DNA of 16,734 nt, from assembly GCA_958435545.1 (NCBI GenBank), contig CAUBGU010000029.1:1-16734 (forward strand), read 5' to 3'. The notes below the pieces were generated by a model. That model saw nothing but the letters and a program-made list of their open reading frames with translations, searched no databases and was not told the origin of the DNA. This document shows positions 6,868 through 13,774 of the stretch, one piece after another. The position numbers and the translations under genes were made by a program. The stretch's first letter is position 1, and every line of letters starts with the position of its first letter. The stretch is from an uncultured Collinsella sp. GTDB lineage: Bacteria; Actinomycetota; Coriobacteriia; Coriobacteriales; Coriobacteriaceae.

Positions 6868-7953
6868 TTACAGTGCGAAGGCATCGATGTCGCCCCAGTG
6901 GCGGCGCAGCGTGATGACGGCGGCGGGTTCGGTATTGTCAAAGACGACCGACCATTGCGTATTACTGGTGATGTCTTCCGGATTGGGCTCTTGTGCTGCG
7001 GCGCGCAGGGCTTCCCAGACAATCGTTTCGTCCTGGGCACCGACATGGGCGTCAAGGACATCGGCGATTGCGACGGCGCGCTCTTTGCCATGGCCCAGCT
7101 CGCCATTCTTTTGGTTGGGCAGCACTTCGTCGCCATAGCAGGCGTAGAAGTTCGTAACCTGGCGTACGGGAGTCGCTTTGAAAGCACGGTCCGGATCGCG
7201 CGGATCCCACTCTACTACGTGCGCGTCACCGGCGGCGTCATTGATAAAGAAGTGGTAATCGCGTCCTGCCATGGCGTGCATGTCGTAGGCGGAAAGCAGG
7301 TCGACAGCTTCTTGCGTGGTGGCGGCACGGTCGAGCACCAGACGGATGGCGAGCGAGGTATTGATGACGGGACGTTGCGTGTCCTGGTCACAGGGCTTGG
7401 AATCCAGAGTGAGTACGGCAATGGACACGCCGCATTCGTTAACACCGTCGAGCTGGGCAAACGGGCCCATCAGCGCCGCGGCGCGTCCGGCGACGGAGTC
7501 AAGCGGAGTGTTATCGCCCAGGTTGTTAAGGGCGGCAAGCCCGATGGAAGCATAGCCGCCGCGTGGGTGATTGCGCACCAGCAGCGCCGAGGTGTCGTCC
7601 TTAAAGTCGTAATTGCGACCGGTGCGCACGCGGCCTTCGGCATCTACGGTGACAAAAGCGCTGCAGGCAAACTGGGGCGCCTGGACATGTGCCGGCACAC
7701 CGGGCAGCACCTGCGCCACCACGGCATCGATGTAGGCCTGGTCGTCGCGCACGCCAGCGGCGATGATGCGATCAAGATCGTAGTCGTAGGCGATGTCGAT
7801 TGCGTACAGGTCATAGCCATCCGCGTAGCCGGTCAAGCGTCTGAGCGACGCGGCGGACTTGATTTGCTTGCGGTAAACGATGCCGGCGGCAACGGCAAAG
7901 CCGACGGCGACTCCCGCGACACCGCAGGCGATGGCAATGTTACGTGGCTTCAT
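6868..7953 (-). CDS. Membrane-anchored choloylglycine hydrolase-like (linear amide C-N hydrolase) protein
   Basis: A 361-residue protein of the Ntn-hydrolase superfamily that includes bile salt hydrolase, penicillin V acylase and acyltransferase relatives. Residues about 5-27 are a hydrophobic signal anchor (IAIACGVAGVAVGFAVAAGI) followed by basic residues, so the enzyme is probably outside the membrane. After a ~70-residue pre-domain comes FACSAF, with Cys97 the likely nucleophile, then GRNYDF (112-117), whose Arg113 and Asp116 match the conserved Arg and Asp of the family. ECGVSIAVL and INTSLAIRLVLDRAATTQEA further on also fit. The nucleophile must become N-terminal by cleavage in this superfamily, so processing between Ala96 and Cys97 is expected (inferred). 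The substrate is open: bile salts, N-acyl amino acids or peptides. Start: ATG 7953 with AGAGGAA 5 bases upstream. Divergent from the aminopeptidase gene. Confidence 0.82.
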   Translation of the reverse strand: MKPRNIAIACGVAGVAVGFAVAAGIVYRKQIKSAASLRRLTGYADGYDLYAIDIAYDYDLDRIIAAGVRDDQAYIDAVVAQVLPGVPAHVQAPQFACSAFVTVDAEGRVRTGRNYDFKDDTSALLVRNHPRGGYASIGLAALNNLGDNTPLDSVAGRAAALMGPFAQLDGVNECGVSIAVLTLDSKPCDQDTQRPVINTSLAIRLVLDRAATTQEAVDLLSAYDMHAMAGRDYHFFINDAAGDAHVVEWDPRDPDRAFKATPVRQVTNFYACYGDEVLPNQKNGELGHGKERAVAIADVLDAHVGAQDETIVWEALRAAAQEPNPEDITSNTQWSVVFDNTEPAAVITLRRHWGDIDAFAL

Positions 7954-8114
7954 GACGGTTCCTCTCGTCCTGTTAGCGCAATTGTCGCAAAAGGGGCGCG
8001 GGCATGATGGCTCAACTTGGTGAGCGGTGCGGAATTAAGCACGGAATGAAGAGTGCGGCGCTGGCGTGGCGGGGTATGCTGGAGGGGACCATCAACCCAG
8101 CGAAAGGGGAGAGC

Positions 8115-9500
8115 ATGACGGATCAGGAAACGCCCGAGCGCGCGCACGTGACGGCCGACGATATCGAGGCCGCCAACGACCTTATCGACTTTATCGAGGC
8201 ATGCCCCAGCATGTTTCATACGGCGGCGACCATTATGGCCGAGCTCGACGAGGCGGGCTTTACCTACCTGCCCGAGAACGCGGCATGGGATATCGAGCCG
8301 GGCGGGCGTTATTACACGCAGCGCAACACCTCGAGCGTCGTTGCCTTTAAGGTGGGCGAGGACCTGGCCGCGACGTGGGGCGAGGACGGCGTTGCCGGTG
8401 ATTATCATTTTCAGCTCACGGCGTCGCACAGCGATTCGCCGACGTTTAAGGTCAAGGCTGTGCCCGAGCTCGATGGCGCGGGCGAGACACTGCGCCTGAA
8501 CACCGAGGCCTACGGCGGCATGATCGACTACACCTGGTTCGATCGCCCGCTGGCGCTCGCGGGCCGCGTGTTGGTGCGTGAGGGCGACCGTATCGAGAGC
8601 CGTCTACTTGCCACCGAGCGCGAGGTCGCTATCATTCCGAGCCTTGCTATCCACATGAACCGCGGCGTTAACGAAGCCTTTGCTCCCAACCGAGCCGTCG
8701 ACCTTTGCCCGCTTATCAGCGCCGGTGATCTTAAGCAGGGCGACTTTGATGCTCTGATCGCCGACGAGCTGGACGTTGAGCCCGAGCAGATTCTGGGCCG
8801 CGATCTGTTCCTGGTCAATCGTCAGGATGCGCGCATTTGGGGCTGGGCTGACGAGTTTATCTCGACGCCCAAGCTCGACGACCTGGCCTGCGCCTACACC
8901 TCGCTGCAGGCATTTTTGGGCGCCGAGAACGCGCACGATGTCTCGGTCTTCTGCTGCTTCGATAACGAGGAGGTTGGCTCCGAGACCAAGCAGGGCGCCA
9001 TGTCGACGTTCTTGGCCGATGCATTGCGTCGCATTAACGGCTCGCTGGGCTTTGACGACGAGTCGTACCATCGCGCACTTGCCGCCTCGATGCTCGTGAG
9101 CTGCGACAATGCACATGCTGTGCACCCCAACCACGCCGAGAAGTGCGACGCTCGCAATCAGGTTGTGCTCAACGGCGGCATCGTCATCAAGGAAGCCGCC
9201 AACCAGCACTACTGCACCGATGCCTTTAGCCGCGCGGTGTTCCAGGCTATTTGCGATGACGCCGACGTGCCCACGCAGGCCTTCGCCAACAAGAGTGATA
9301 TGGCCGGCGGCTCCACCCTGGGCAACCTGTCGAACATGCAGGCGAGCATGCATGCCGTGGACGTGGGCCTGCCGCAGCTGGCCATGCACTCGAGCTACGA
9401 GACCGGCGGCGTGCGCGACGTGATGTACGCCATCCGCGCCCTCACCGCCTTCTACGAGCGCGACCTCCATATCAACGGAGCCGAAAGCGCGGAGCTCTAA
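8115..9500 (+). CDS. M18 family aminopeptidase (aspartyl aminopeptidase type)
   Basis: Cytosolic zinc aminopeptidase of 461 residues, usual for family M18, removing N-terminal residues (often acidic) in peptide turnover. Metal and catalytic residues are in the expected order: ASHSDSP with His105, TPKLDDLA with Asp255, CFDNEEVGSE with Glu285 and Glu286, VSCDNAHAVHPNH with Asp331, and a C-terminal His425 in MHSSYETGG. All are present, so it should be active. The start is ATG 8115: AAAGGGGA lies just upstream. An in-frame ATG at 8004 would add 37 residues not typical of the family and without a ribosome binding site. Two terminators follow the stop codon, so it is probably transcribed alone. Confidence 0.93.
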   Translation: MTDQETPERAHVTADDIEAANDLIDFIEACPSMFHTAATIMAELDEAGFTYLPENAAWDIEPGGRYYTQRNTSSVVAFKVGEDLAATWGEDGVAGDYHFQLTASHSDSPTFKVKAVPELDGAGETLRLNTEAYGGMIDYTWFDRPLALAGRVLVREGDRIESRLLATEREVAIIPSLAIHMNRGVNEAFAPNRAVDLCPLISAGDLKQGDFDALIADELDVEPEQILGRDLFLVNRQDARIWGWADEFISTPKLDDLACAYTSLQAFLGAENAHDVSVFCCFDNEEVGSETKQGAMSTFLADALRRINGSLGFDDESYHRALAASMLVSCDNAHAVHPNHAEKCDARNQVVLNGGIVIKEAANQHYCTDAFSRAVFQAICDDADVPTQAFANKSDMAGGSTLGNLSNMQASMHAVDVGLPQLAMHSSYETGGVRDVMYAIRALTAFYERDLHINGAESAEL

Positions 9501-9540
9501 AACCTGCCAAAGAGGGATGTTGATTTCGGCAGGTTTTATC
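9499..9540 (+). terminator. Rho-independent terminator after the aminopeptidase gene
   Basis: AAAACCTGCC (9499-9508) pairs with GGCAGGTTTT (9528-9537), ending in TTTTATC. It overlaps the stop codon. It is closely similar to the hairpin at 11616-11655, with the shared words CCTGCCAAA, AGGGA and GGCAGGTTTTATC. Confidence 0.8.
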
Positions 9541-9585
9541 TGGGCGAATGCAAAGGGTGAAACCGAACTAGATCTGTGATACGTG

Positions 9586-9619
9586 GCCGCCGAGGTGCAG
9601 TGTGCCTCGGCGGCTTTTT
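9586..9619 (+). terminator. Second rho-independent terminator after the aminopeptidase gene
   Basis: GCCGCCGAGG (9586-9595) pairs exactly with CCTCGGCGGC (9605-9614) around a 9-base loop and is followed by five T. This strong intrinsic terminator insulates the following toxin-antitoxin module from read-through. Confidence 0.92.
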
Positions 9620-9637
9620 GTGTACAGAGCACGGCTA

Positions 9638-9689
9638 ATGCTTATAAATGCTATACATGCTTTACGTATCTACCATAGAGTTTTATGAT
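9638..9689 (+). promoter_or_regulatory. Promoter and iterated sites of the toxin-antitoxin operon
   Basis: A -35 box TTTACG (9661-9666) and a -10 box TATGAT (9684-9689) are separated by 17 bases and lie 25 bases before the antitoxin start. Three iterations start at 9638, 9648 and 9657 (ATGCTTATAA, ATGCTATAC, ATGCTTTACG); the last overlaps the -35 box. Ribbon-helix-helix antitoxins commonly repress their own operon at such repeated sites, so autoregulation is likely (inferred). Confidence 0.6.
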
Positions 9690-9714
9690 AGTTTTGAAGT
9701 ATTAAGGAGGGGTC

Positions 9715-10095
9715 ATGACCACAACAGCCGCTCAGATCAACGTGCGTCTCGATGCCGATCTTAAAAGGAGTGGGGACGCCGCTCTCTCCAGGGCCGGTAT
9801 GACGCCGAGCCAAGCGGTGCGAGCGCTCTGGCAACTTGCAGCGTCGCTGGCCGATCGCCCCGGTGCGCTCGAGGATATCCTGCTGCCCAGTCGTGCCCGG
9901 GCGGAACAGCGCGAGCGCGAAAAGGCCGCCAAACGTAAGCTCGAGCTCATGGATCAGGGGTCGAAGCTGTTCGCTGCCGCTTGCCGTGAGTCGGGAATCG
10001 ATATGGTCAGGGCTCAGCCATCGGACGACGAAGAGCTCAAACGGAATGCCTATGCGGATCGCTATGGCGAGGAGATGAGCTGGCTCTATGAGTGA
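9715..10095 (+). CDS. RelB/DinJ-type antitoxin
   Basis: A 126-residue antitoxin. The N-terminus (AAQINVRLDADLKRSGDAAL, then SRAGMTPSQAVRALWQLAAS) is a ribbon-helix-helix DNA-binding domain of RelB/DinJ style: a short beta strand INVRLD followed by two helices. The rest is charged and helical (SRARAEQREREKAAKRKLEL), with an acidic C-terminal end (DEELKRNAYADRYGEEMSWLY) suited to wrapping the toxin. An ideal ribosome binding site (AAGGAGGGG) precedes ATG 9715. The stop overlaps the toxin start by 8 bases (ATGAGTGA), implying translational coupling. It is longer than typical ~90-residue DinJ proteins. Expected role: bind and neutralise the downstream PIN toxin and repress the operon. Confidence 0.85.
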   Translation: MTTTAAQINVRLDADLKRSGDAALSRAGMTPSQAVRALWQLAASLADRPGALEDILLPSRARAEQREREKAAKRKLELMDQGSKLFAAACRESGIDMVRAQPSDDEELKRNAYADRYGEEMSWLYE

Positions 10096-10579
10096 GGCTC
10101 CAAGGCGTATCTTGGTTGACACCAACGTGTGGCTCGATTACTTCATTCCCTCACGACGTGGTCGTTCGGTGGCGATTGAGTTTTTACGCGATGCATGCAC
10201 GGCGCAGGTGGATTTGCTGTATGCGGCGACATCGTCCAAAGATCTGTTCTATTTGATTTCAAGCGAACATAAGGCATGGTATCGGCGCGAGCATGGCTCA
10301 CTATCCCAAGATGCCGCCGTGGCGGCGACATCACTTGCATGGGATTGCCTCGACGTGTTGTCGCAACTTGCCACGCCGGTACCCTGCGACCTGAGTGACA
10401 TATGGATGGCGAGCAAGCAGCGTAATCTCCATAGCGATTACGAAGACGATTTAATCATTGCGGCAGCGATGCGCTCCCAAGCAGATTTACTGGTCACCAA
10501 CGATGTCAAACTCTGTTCACACGCGCCTGTCGCAGCAATGAGCGTAGAAGACGCAAAGAATTACTTAGCAACGCTCTAG
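10088..10579 (+). CDS. PIN-domain ribonuclease toxin (VapC-like)
   Basis: A 163-residue PIN-domain protein, a Mg-dependent ribonuclease in VapBC/FitAB-type modules. The first acidic residue lies in ILVDTNVWLDYF (Asp11, with Asn13 and Asp17). The middle acidic position is probably Asp52 or Glu60 (KDLFYLISSE). The third group is HSDYEDDLIIAAA (Asp118-Asp121). The last is LLVTNDVKL (Asp139). The full acidic set indicates an active nuclease. Translation starts at ATG 10088 inside the antitoxin gene. Its partner is RelB/DinJ-like, whereas RelB-type antitoxins usually pair with RelE/YafQ toxins. A convergent hairpin lies beyond its stop. The RNA target cannot be read from sequence. Confidence 0.88.
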   Translation: MSEAPRRILVDTNVWLDYFIPSRRGRSVAIEFLRDACTAQVDLLYAATSSKDLFYLISSEHKAWYRREHGSLSQDAAVAATSLAWDCLDVLSQLATPVPCDLSDIWMASKQRNLHSDYEDDLIIAAAMRSQADLLVTNDVKLCSHAPVAAMSVEDAKNYLATL

Positions 10580-10632
10580 CAATTTGAAGACCCTGCAGGT
10601 TGGCCAAACGGCGGGCGCACAGCGTCGGCCGG

Positions 10633-10656
10633 TCCGCCGTTCGTTAGAACGGCGGA
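10633..10656. terminator. Hairpin between convergent toxin and dehydrogenase genes
   Basis: TCCGCCGTTC (10633-10642) pairs exactly with GAACGGCGGA (10647-10656) around the 4-base loop GTTA. It lies between the plus-strand toxin stop and the minus-strand dehydrogenase stop, the place for a bidirectional terminator. No T-run follows on either side, so the function is tentative. Confidence 0.5.
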
Positions 10657-10659
10657 ACC

Positions 10660-11595
10660 CTAATGCTCGATCCAGCAGCGCAGGGTCTCGCCGGCCTGCA
10701 GGTGACGCAGATTCTCCGCGGCAATGTCGACCACGTTGTTGAGTGTGGCTGCCAGGTGGAACCAACCGGAGACGTGCGGCGTGATGAGCATGTTGGGCGC
10801 ATCCCACAGCGGGCTTGTCGCGGGCAGGGGCTCGGGGTCGGTGACGTCGACCGCGGCGCCGGCGAGATGTCCCGACTCCAAGGCGGCAACCAAGTCGTCG
10901 GCGACCACAAGGTCGCCGCGGCCGCCGTTGGCAAAGAAGGCGCCCGGCTTCATCGCGGCGAAGAACTCGGCGTTCGCCAGGCCGCGGGTCTCGGGTGTGC
11001 TCGGCATAAAGGATGCGACGATGTCTGCCTCTGCCAGGCACTCAGGTAGGGCGTCCATGCCGTCCATGTCCTCAAACACAATGGGGTAGACGAGTGGATG
11101 GCGCTTGATGCCGCGGACGTGCGCGCCCATGTTGCGGCAGAGCGTGGCAAAGTGGCCGCCAATGTCGCCCGCGCCCAGCACCAGCACGTTGGCATTTTTG
11201 AGCGAGGTAACCGGCCCCAAATCCTCCCAGCGATGCTCGCGCTGCAAGTCGTGATAGCCGGGCAGGCGCTTCATCATGGAAAGGACCATGGCAAACATGT
11301 GCTCGCTCACGGCCTGGCCGTAGGCGCCGATCGAGCAAGACAGCTTGGCTTCAGCCGGCACGGTGCCGGCGGCCAAGTAATCGTCATAGCCGGCGGTCTG
11401 CAATTGCAACAGCTGGAGATGCTCGCATGCGGTAAGCAAGGCAGGGTCTATGTTGCCCAAGATTACGTCGGCGTTGGCGACCTGCTCACGCGTGATGGCG
11501 TCGGAGCTCGTGTAGATAAAGTCCTCGCCCGGAGCACTCGACTCAAGAATTGCGCGATGGCGGTCGTTGACGGGCAGCAAAACCAGGATGTTCAC
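10660..11595 (-). CDS. D-2-hydroxyacid dehydrogenase (NAD(P)-dependent)
   Basis: Cytosolic oxidoreductase interconverting 2-oxo acids and D-2-hydroxy acids; 311 residues, usual for the family. The Rossmann motif is VLVLGAGDIGGHFA (GAGDIG at 141-146). The catalytic trio is present: Arg226 in NGGRGDLVV, Glu255 in DVTDPEPLP and His274 in TPHVSG. After the second strand the sequence is GIKRHP, with basic residues and no Asp where NAD-specific members carry an acid, which hints at NADPH use as in glyoxylate/hydroxypyruvate reductases (inferred). The start is GTG 11595, with GGAG 10 bases upstream; no in-frame ATG fits better. Transcription from the upstream methionine aminopeptidase gene should stop at that gene's terminator, so this gene probably has its own promoter in 11596-11668. 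Confidence 0.9.
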   Translation of the reverse strand: MNILVLLPVNDRHRAILESSAPGEDFIYTSSDAITREQVANADVILGNIDPALLTACEHLQLLQLQTAGYDDYLAAGTVPAEAKLSCSIGAYGQAVSEHMFAMVLSMMKRLPGYHDLQREHRWEDLGPVTSLKNANVLVLGAGDIGGHFATLCRNMGAHVRGIKRHPLVYPIVFEDMDGMDALPECLAEADIVASFMPSTPETRGLANAEFFAAMKPGAFFANGGRGDLVVADDLVAALESGHLAGAAVDVTDPEPLPATSPLWDAPNMLITPHVSGWFHLAATLNNVVDIAAENLRHLQAGETLRCWIEH

Positions 11596-11615
11596 AAGCA
11601 GTCATCTCCGCTCAG

Positions 11616-11655
11616 CCTGCCAAAAAGGGACAGGTTTATTTTGGCAGGTTTTATC
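11616..11655 (+). terminator. Terminator-like hairpin of the CCTGCC family, antisense to its neighbours
   Basis: CCTGCCAAAA (11616-11625) pairs exactly with TTTTGGCAGG (11639-11648) and is followed by TTTTATC on the plus strand. It closely resembles the terminator at 9499-9540. No plus-strand gene ends here; both neighbours are on the minus strand. It lies in the 5' region of the dehydrogenase gene. It could stop antisense transcription or be a dispersed copy of a terminator-bearing repeat. Confidence 0.65.
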
Positions 11656-11668
11656 AGGCAAAACGTTC

Positions 11669-11715
11669 AAATAAAACGCCGGATGCAAGACGAGCGTGCC
11701 CGTCAGCATCCGGCG
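11669..11715 (-). terminator. Rho-independent terminator of the methionine aminopeptidase gene
   Basis: On the minus strand CGCCGGATGC (from 11715 down) pairs exactly with GCATCCGGCG (ending at 11677) and is followed by TTTTATTTG. The stem begins 9 bases after the stop codon at 11725. Confidence 0.88.
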
Positions 11716-11724
11716 CATCTGCGG

Positions 11725-12612
11725 CTACCAGCTCAGCAGCTCGTAGCCGTCCTCGGTCACCACGAGCTGTACCTCGCACTGAGCCGAATCGCTACCGTCC
11801 TTGGTGCGCACGCACCAGCCGTCGCCCTTGCTAATCTTAATGTCGGGCGCCCCGGCGTTGACCATGGGCTCGATGGTAAAGACCATGCCCGGAGCCATGA
11901 TGGTGTCCACATCGGGCGCCTCGGTGGTAAAGCCCACAAACGGGTCCTCGTGGAACTCCTTACCGATGCCGTGTCCGCCGTACTCGCGCACCACGCTAAA
12001 GCCGGCGTCCTCGACCGTCTTTTGCACGGCCTCGGCCATCACGGACAGCGGTAGCCACGGCTTGACGGCAGCCAGGCCCGCTTCCACGCTGGCGCGGGTG
12101 ACGTCGACCAGGTGCTGGCGCTCGGCAGAGACCTCGCCGATGCAGAACATGCGGCTCGAGTCGCTAAAGAAGCCGTCCAAAATCGTGGAGCAGTCCACGT
12201 TGATGATGTCGCCCTCGTGCAGCACGTCCGTATCGCAGGGGATGCCGTGGCAGACCACATCGTTGATTGAGGTGCACACGCTCTTGGGGTAACCCTCGTA
12301 GTTGAGGTCGGCCGGCGTGCCACCGTGCTCGACGGTGTAGTCGTAAATCATCTGGTCGATCTGGTTGGTGGTCATGCCCGCGGCGATGTGCTCGCCTACG
12401 TAATCGAGCACGCCCACGTTGATGGCGGCCGAGCGCTTGATGCCCTCGATATCGGCGGGCGTCTTGTAGAGCGTGCGGGGCAGAACCTCCCAGCCCTCTT
12501 CCCACAAGCGCTCGAGGCGCTCATCAAAGGTGCTATGGCATTTCTTATATTTTTTGCCGCTGCCGCACCAGCAAGCGTCGTTGCGGCCGGGCACGGGTCC
12601 TTTGTCAAACAT
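11725..12612 (-). CDS. map: Type I methionine aminopeptidase with N-terminal SEC-C zinc motif
   Basis: Removes the initiator methionine from nascent proteins; 295 residues. An N-terminal SEC-C motif, ACWCGSGKKYKKCH (Cys14, Cys16, Cys25, His26), precedes the pita-bread catalytic domain. The metal ligands are Asp140 (NVDCST), Asp151 (FFSDSSR), His214 (GGHGIG), Glu248 (FTIEPM) and Glu280 (AQCEVQLVVT). The substrate-side His122 (VCHGIP) is also present, so it should be active. The SEC-C motif is thought to aid ribosome or partner binding, as in other actinobacterial and clostridial Map proteins. Start: ATG 12612 with AAAGGAAG 6 bases upstream. It has its own terminator. Many bacteria place map beside secY, adk or infA in the ribosomal cluster; here none of those is nearby, so it may be a second copy in the genome. 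Confidence 0.95.
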   Translation of the reverse strand: MFDKGPVPGRNDACWCGSGKKYKKCHSTFDERLERLWEEGWEVLPRTLYKTPADIEGIKRSAAINVGVLDYVGEHIAAGMTTNQIDQMIYDYTVEHGGTPADLNYEGYPKSVCTSINDVVCHGIPCDTDVLHEGDIINVDCSTILDGFFSDSSRMFCIGEVSAERQHLVDVTRASVEAGLAAVKPWLPLSVMAEAVQKTVEDAGFSVVREYGGHGIGKEFHEDPFVGFTTEAPDVDTIMAPGMVFTIEPMVNAGAPDIKISKGDGWCVRTKDGSDSAQCEVQLVVTEDGYELLSW

Positions 12613-12664
12613 GGCTAACTTCCTTTCGTCCGCAGCTAGTATAGCCCACCCACGCGTCTATAAA

Positions 12665-12731
12665 AGTTGCGGTGATATAGTTCCGATTTAAGCGGTTTAA
12701 CAGCACAAATAGGAACTATATCACCGCAACT
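12665..12731. repeat. Hairpin of the AGTTGCGGTG family, copy 3
   Basis: AGTTGCGGTGATATAGTTCC (12665-12684) is the exact reverse complement of 12712-12731 over 20 bases. On the minus strand the stem is followed by TTTTATAG, so here it could serve as a terminator for the radical SAM gene that ends at 12773. It shares the outer ten bases with copies 1 and 2 and AGTTCC with copy 1. Confidence 0.85.
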
Positions 12732-12772
12732 GATGGAGCGGGATGGCGGGCACTAGCTGCTGCGTGGTTTTG

Positions 12773-13549
12773 CTAGTAGCTCACCTGGCAGGGGATGCCG
12801 AGGGCGCGCACGCGTGCAGCAATCTTGTCGAGCACCTCGGGCGCCGCTTTAGCAAGGCCGGCGACCGGTGTTTCGCGCGCCACCGTGTAAATGGTCGCCT
12901 CCTGTGGGCGAATGCGCTCGAGCGCCGAGAGCCAAGGGCCAACGTACTCCTCGCCGGTGTTATCGAGAGACTTGCCCCGGTACTCACCGCTCAAAAACAT
13001 CGTCTGGATAATGACGCGGCCGTTAAAGCTCGCGAACGTCTCTATCTGGTGCTCTACATCGTAGGGGCCAACGGGCTGGTCGAGCAGCTGGATAAATGCC
13101 GGGTCAACCGTATCGAGCTTGAGGATGTTGTCGTCGACCATCATGAGTGCATCGTGCACCTGGGGACGGTCGGCGCGCGTGCCGTTGGAAAGCACGGCAA
13201 TCTTGGTGTTTGGGGCCAGCTGGTCGCGCAGCGCGATGGCACCGGCGATGGCCTGCGGAAACTCAGGTGCGGCGGTTGGTTCGCCGTTGCCGGCAAACGT
13301 GATTACATCGGGCAGCTCACCCTCGATTGCCATCTCGTGCAGCTTGGCCTCGAGTGCGTCGAGTACCACGGCAGCTATGTTGTACGGCTCATGGCAGGGG
13401 CGCTCAGCGTTGAGACCGTTTTCGCAGTAAATGCAGTCGAACGTGCAGATTTTGCCGCTGGCCGGCATCATGTTGACGCCGAGCGAAAGGCCCAGGCGAC
13501 GGCTGCGAACGGGCCCAAAGATGGGGCTGGCATTCAAAAACGTAGACAT
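12773..13549 (-). CDS. Radical SAM protein, COG0731 (wyosine-type Fe-S oxidoreductase) family
   Basis: A 258-residue radical S-adenosylmethionine protein. FGPVRSRRLGLSLGVN (11-26) followed by CTFDCIYC (Cys35, Cys39, Cys42, a CX3CX2C cluster for a 4Fe-4S centre) is the signature of the COG0731 family, related to archaeal and eukaryotic TYW1. The GNGEPT sequence further on (VITFAGNGEPT) matches the SAM-binding GGE-type motif, and KIAVLSNGTRAD is also typical. The true bacterial substrate is unknown, so no gene name is given. The start is ATG 13549, with GAGGAG 9 bases upstream; the in-frame ATG at 13555 would leave only 3 bases of spacing. The much longer open frame upstream lacks family similarity. 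Divergent from the alpha/beta hydrolase gene. Confidence 0.87.
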   Translation of the reverse strand: MSTFLNASPIFGPVRSRRLGLSLGVNMMPASGKICTFDCIYCENGLNAERPCHEPYNIAAVVLDALEAKLHEMAIEGELPDVITFAGNGEPTAAPEFPQAIAGAIALRDQLAPNTKIAVLSNGTRADRPQVHDALMMVDDNILKLDTVDPAFIQLLDQPVGPYDVEHQIETFASFNGRVIIQTMFLSGEYRGKSLDNTGEEYVGPWLSALERIRPQEATIYTVARETPVAGLAKAAPEVLDKIAARVRALGIPCQVSY

Positions 13550-13718
13550 AGGCATATGCTCCTCAAGACAATTGTGCCTAAGCATAGCATCGGCTCCAAA
13601 GCAAGGTGTGGGCTCTTGCTTTACAAGTTTCGTTTTTTCACGTCGCTCATTATGCGGTGCCATGAAAAGTCTCGGGTCAGGTACAGTTAATCTGTTAACA
13701 AGGCGTAAGGCAATGCAG

Positions 13719-13754
13719 GCCCATCCAACCGTACCGATGTGCAACTGGATGGGC
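13719..13754 (+). promoter_or_regulatory. 9-bp inverted repeat just upstream of the alpha/beta hydrolase gene
   Basis: GCCCATCCA (13719-13727) pairs exactly with TGGATGGGC (13746-13754) and ends 20 bases before the start codon. It could be an operator or an mRNA leader hairpin close to the ribosome binding region (GGGGG at 13764-13768). No regulator can be named. Confidence 0.4.
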
Positions 13755-13774
13755 GTTGATGATGGGGGCACAAC

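Noticed and set aside
6898..8007. Plus-strand open frame (369 codons) opposite the hydrolase gene
   Set aside because: Antisense shadow of the C-N hydrolase gene; no domain and no ribosome binding site.
8004..8114. Longer N-terminus for the M18 aminopeptidase
   Set aside because: ATG 8115 has a good ribosome binding site, and the extra 37 residues do not look like the family.
8604..9632. Minus-strand open frame (342 codons) opposite the aminopeptidase
   Set aside because: All M18 catalytic motifs are on the plus strand; this frame also crosses two terminators.
11098..12054. Plus-strand open frame spanning the dehydrogenase start, two terminators and the methionine aminopeptidase end
   Set aside because: It runs through two hairpin terminators and two well-supported minus-strand genes.
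12743..13690. Plus-strand open frame (315 codons) opposite the radical SAM gene
   Set aside because: The CX3CX2C cluster and family motifs are on the minus strand; this is an antisense shadow.
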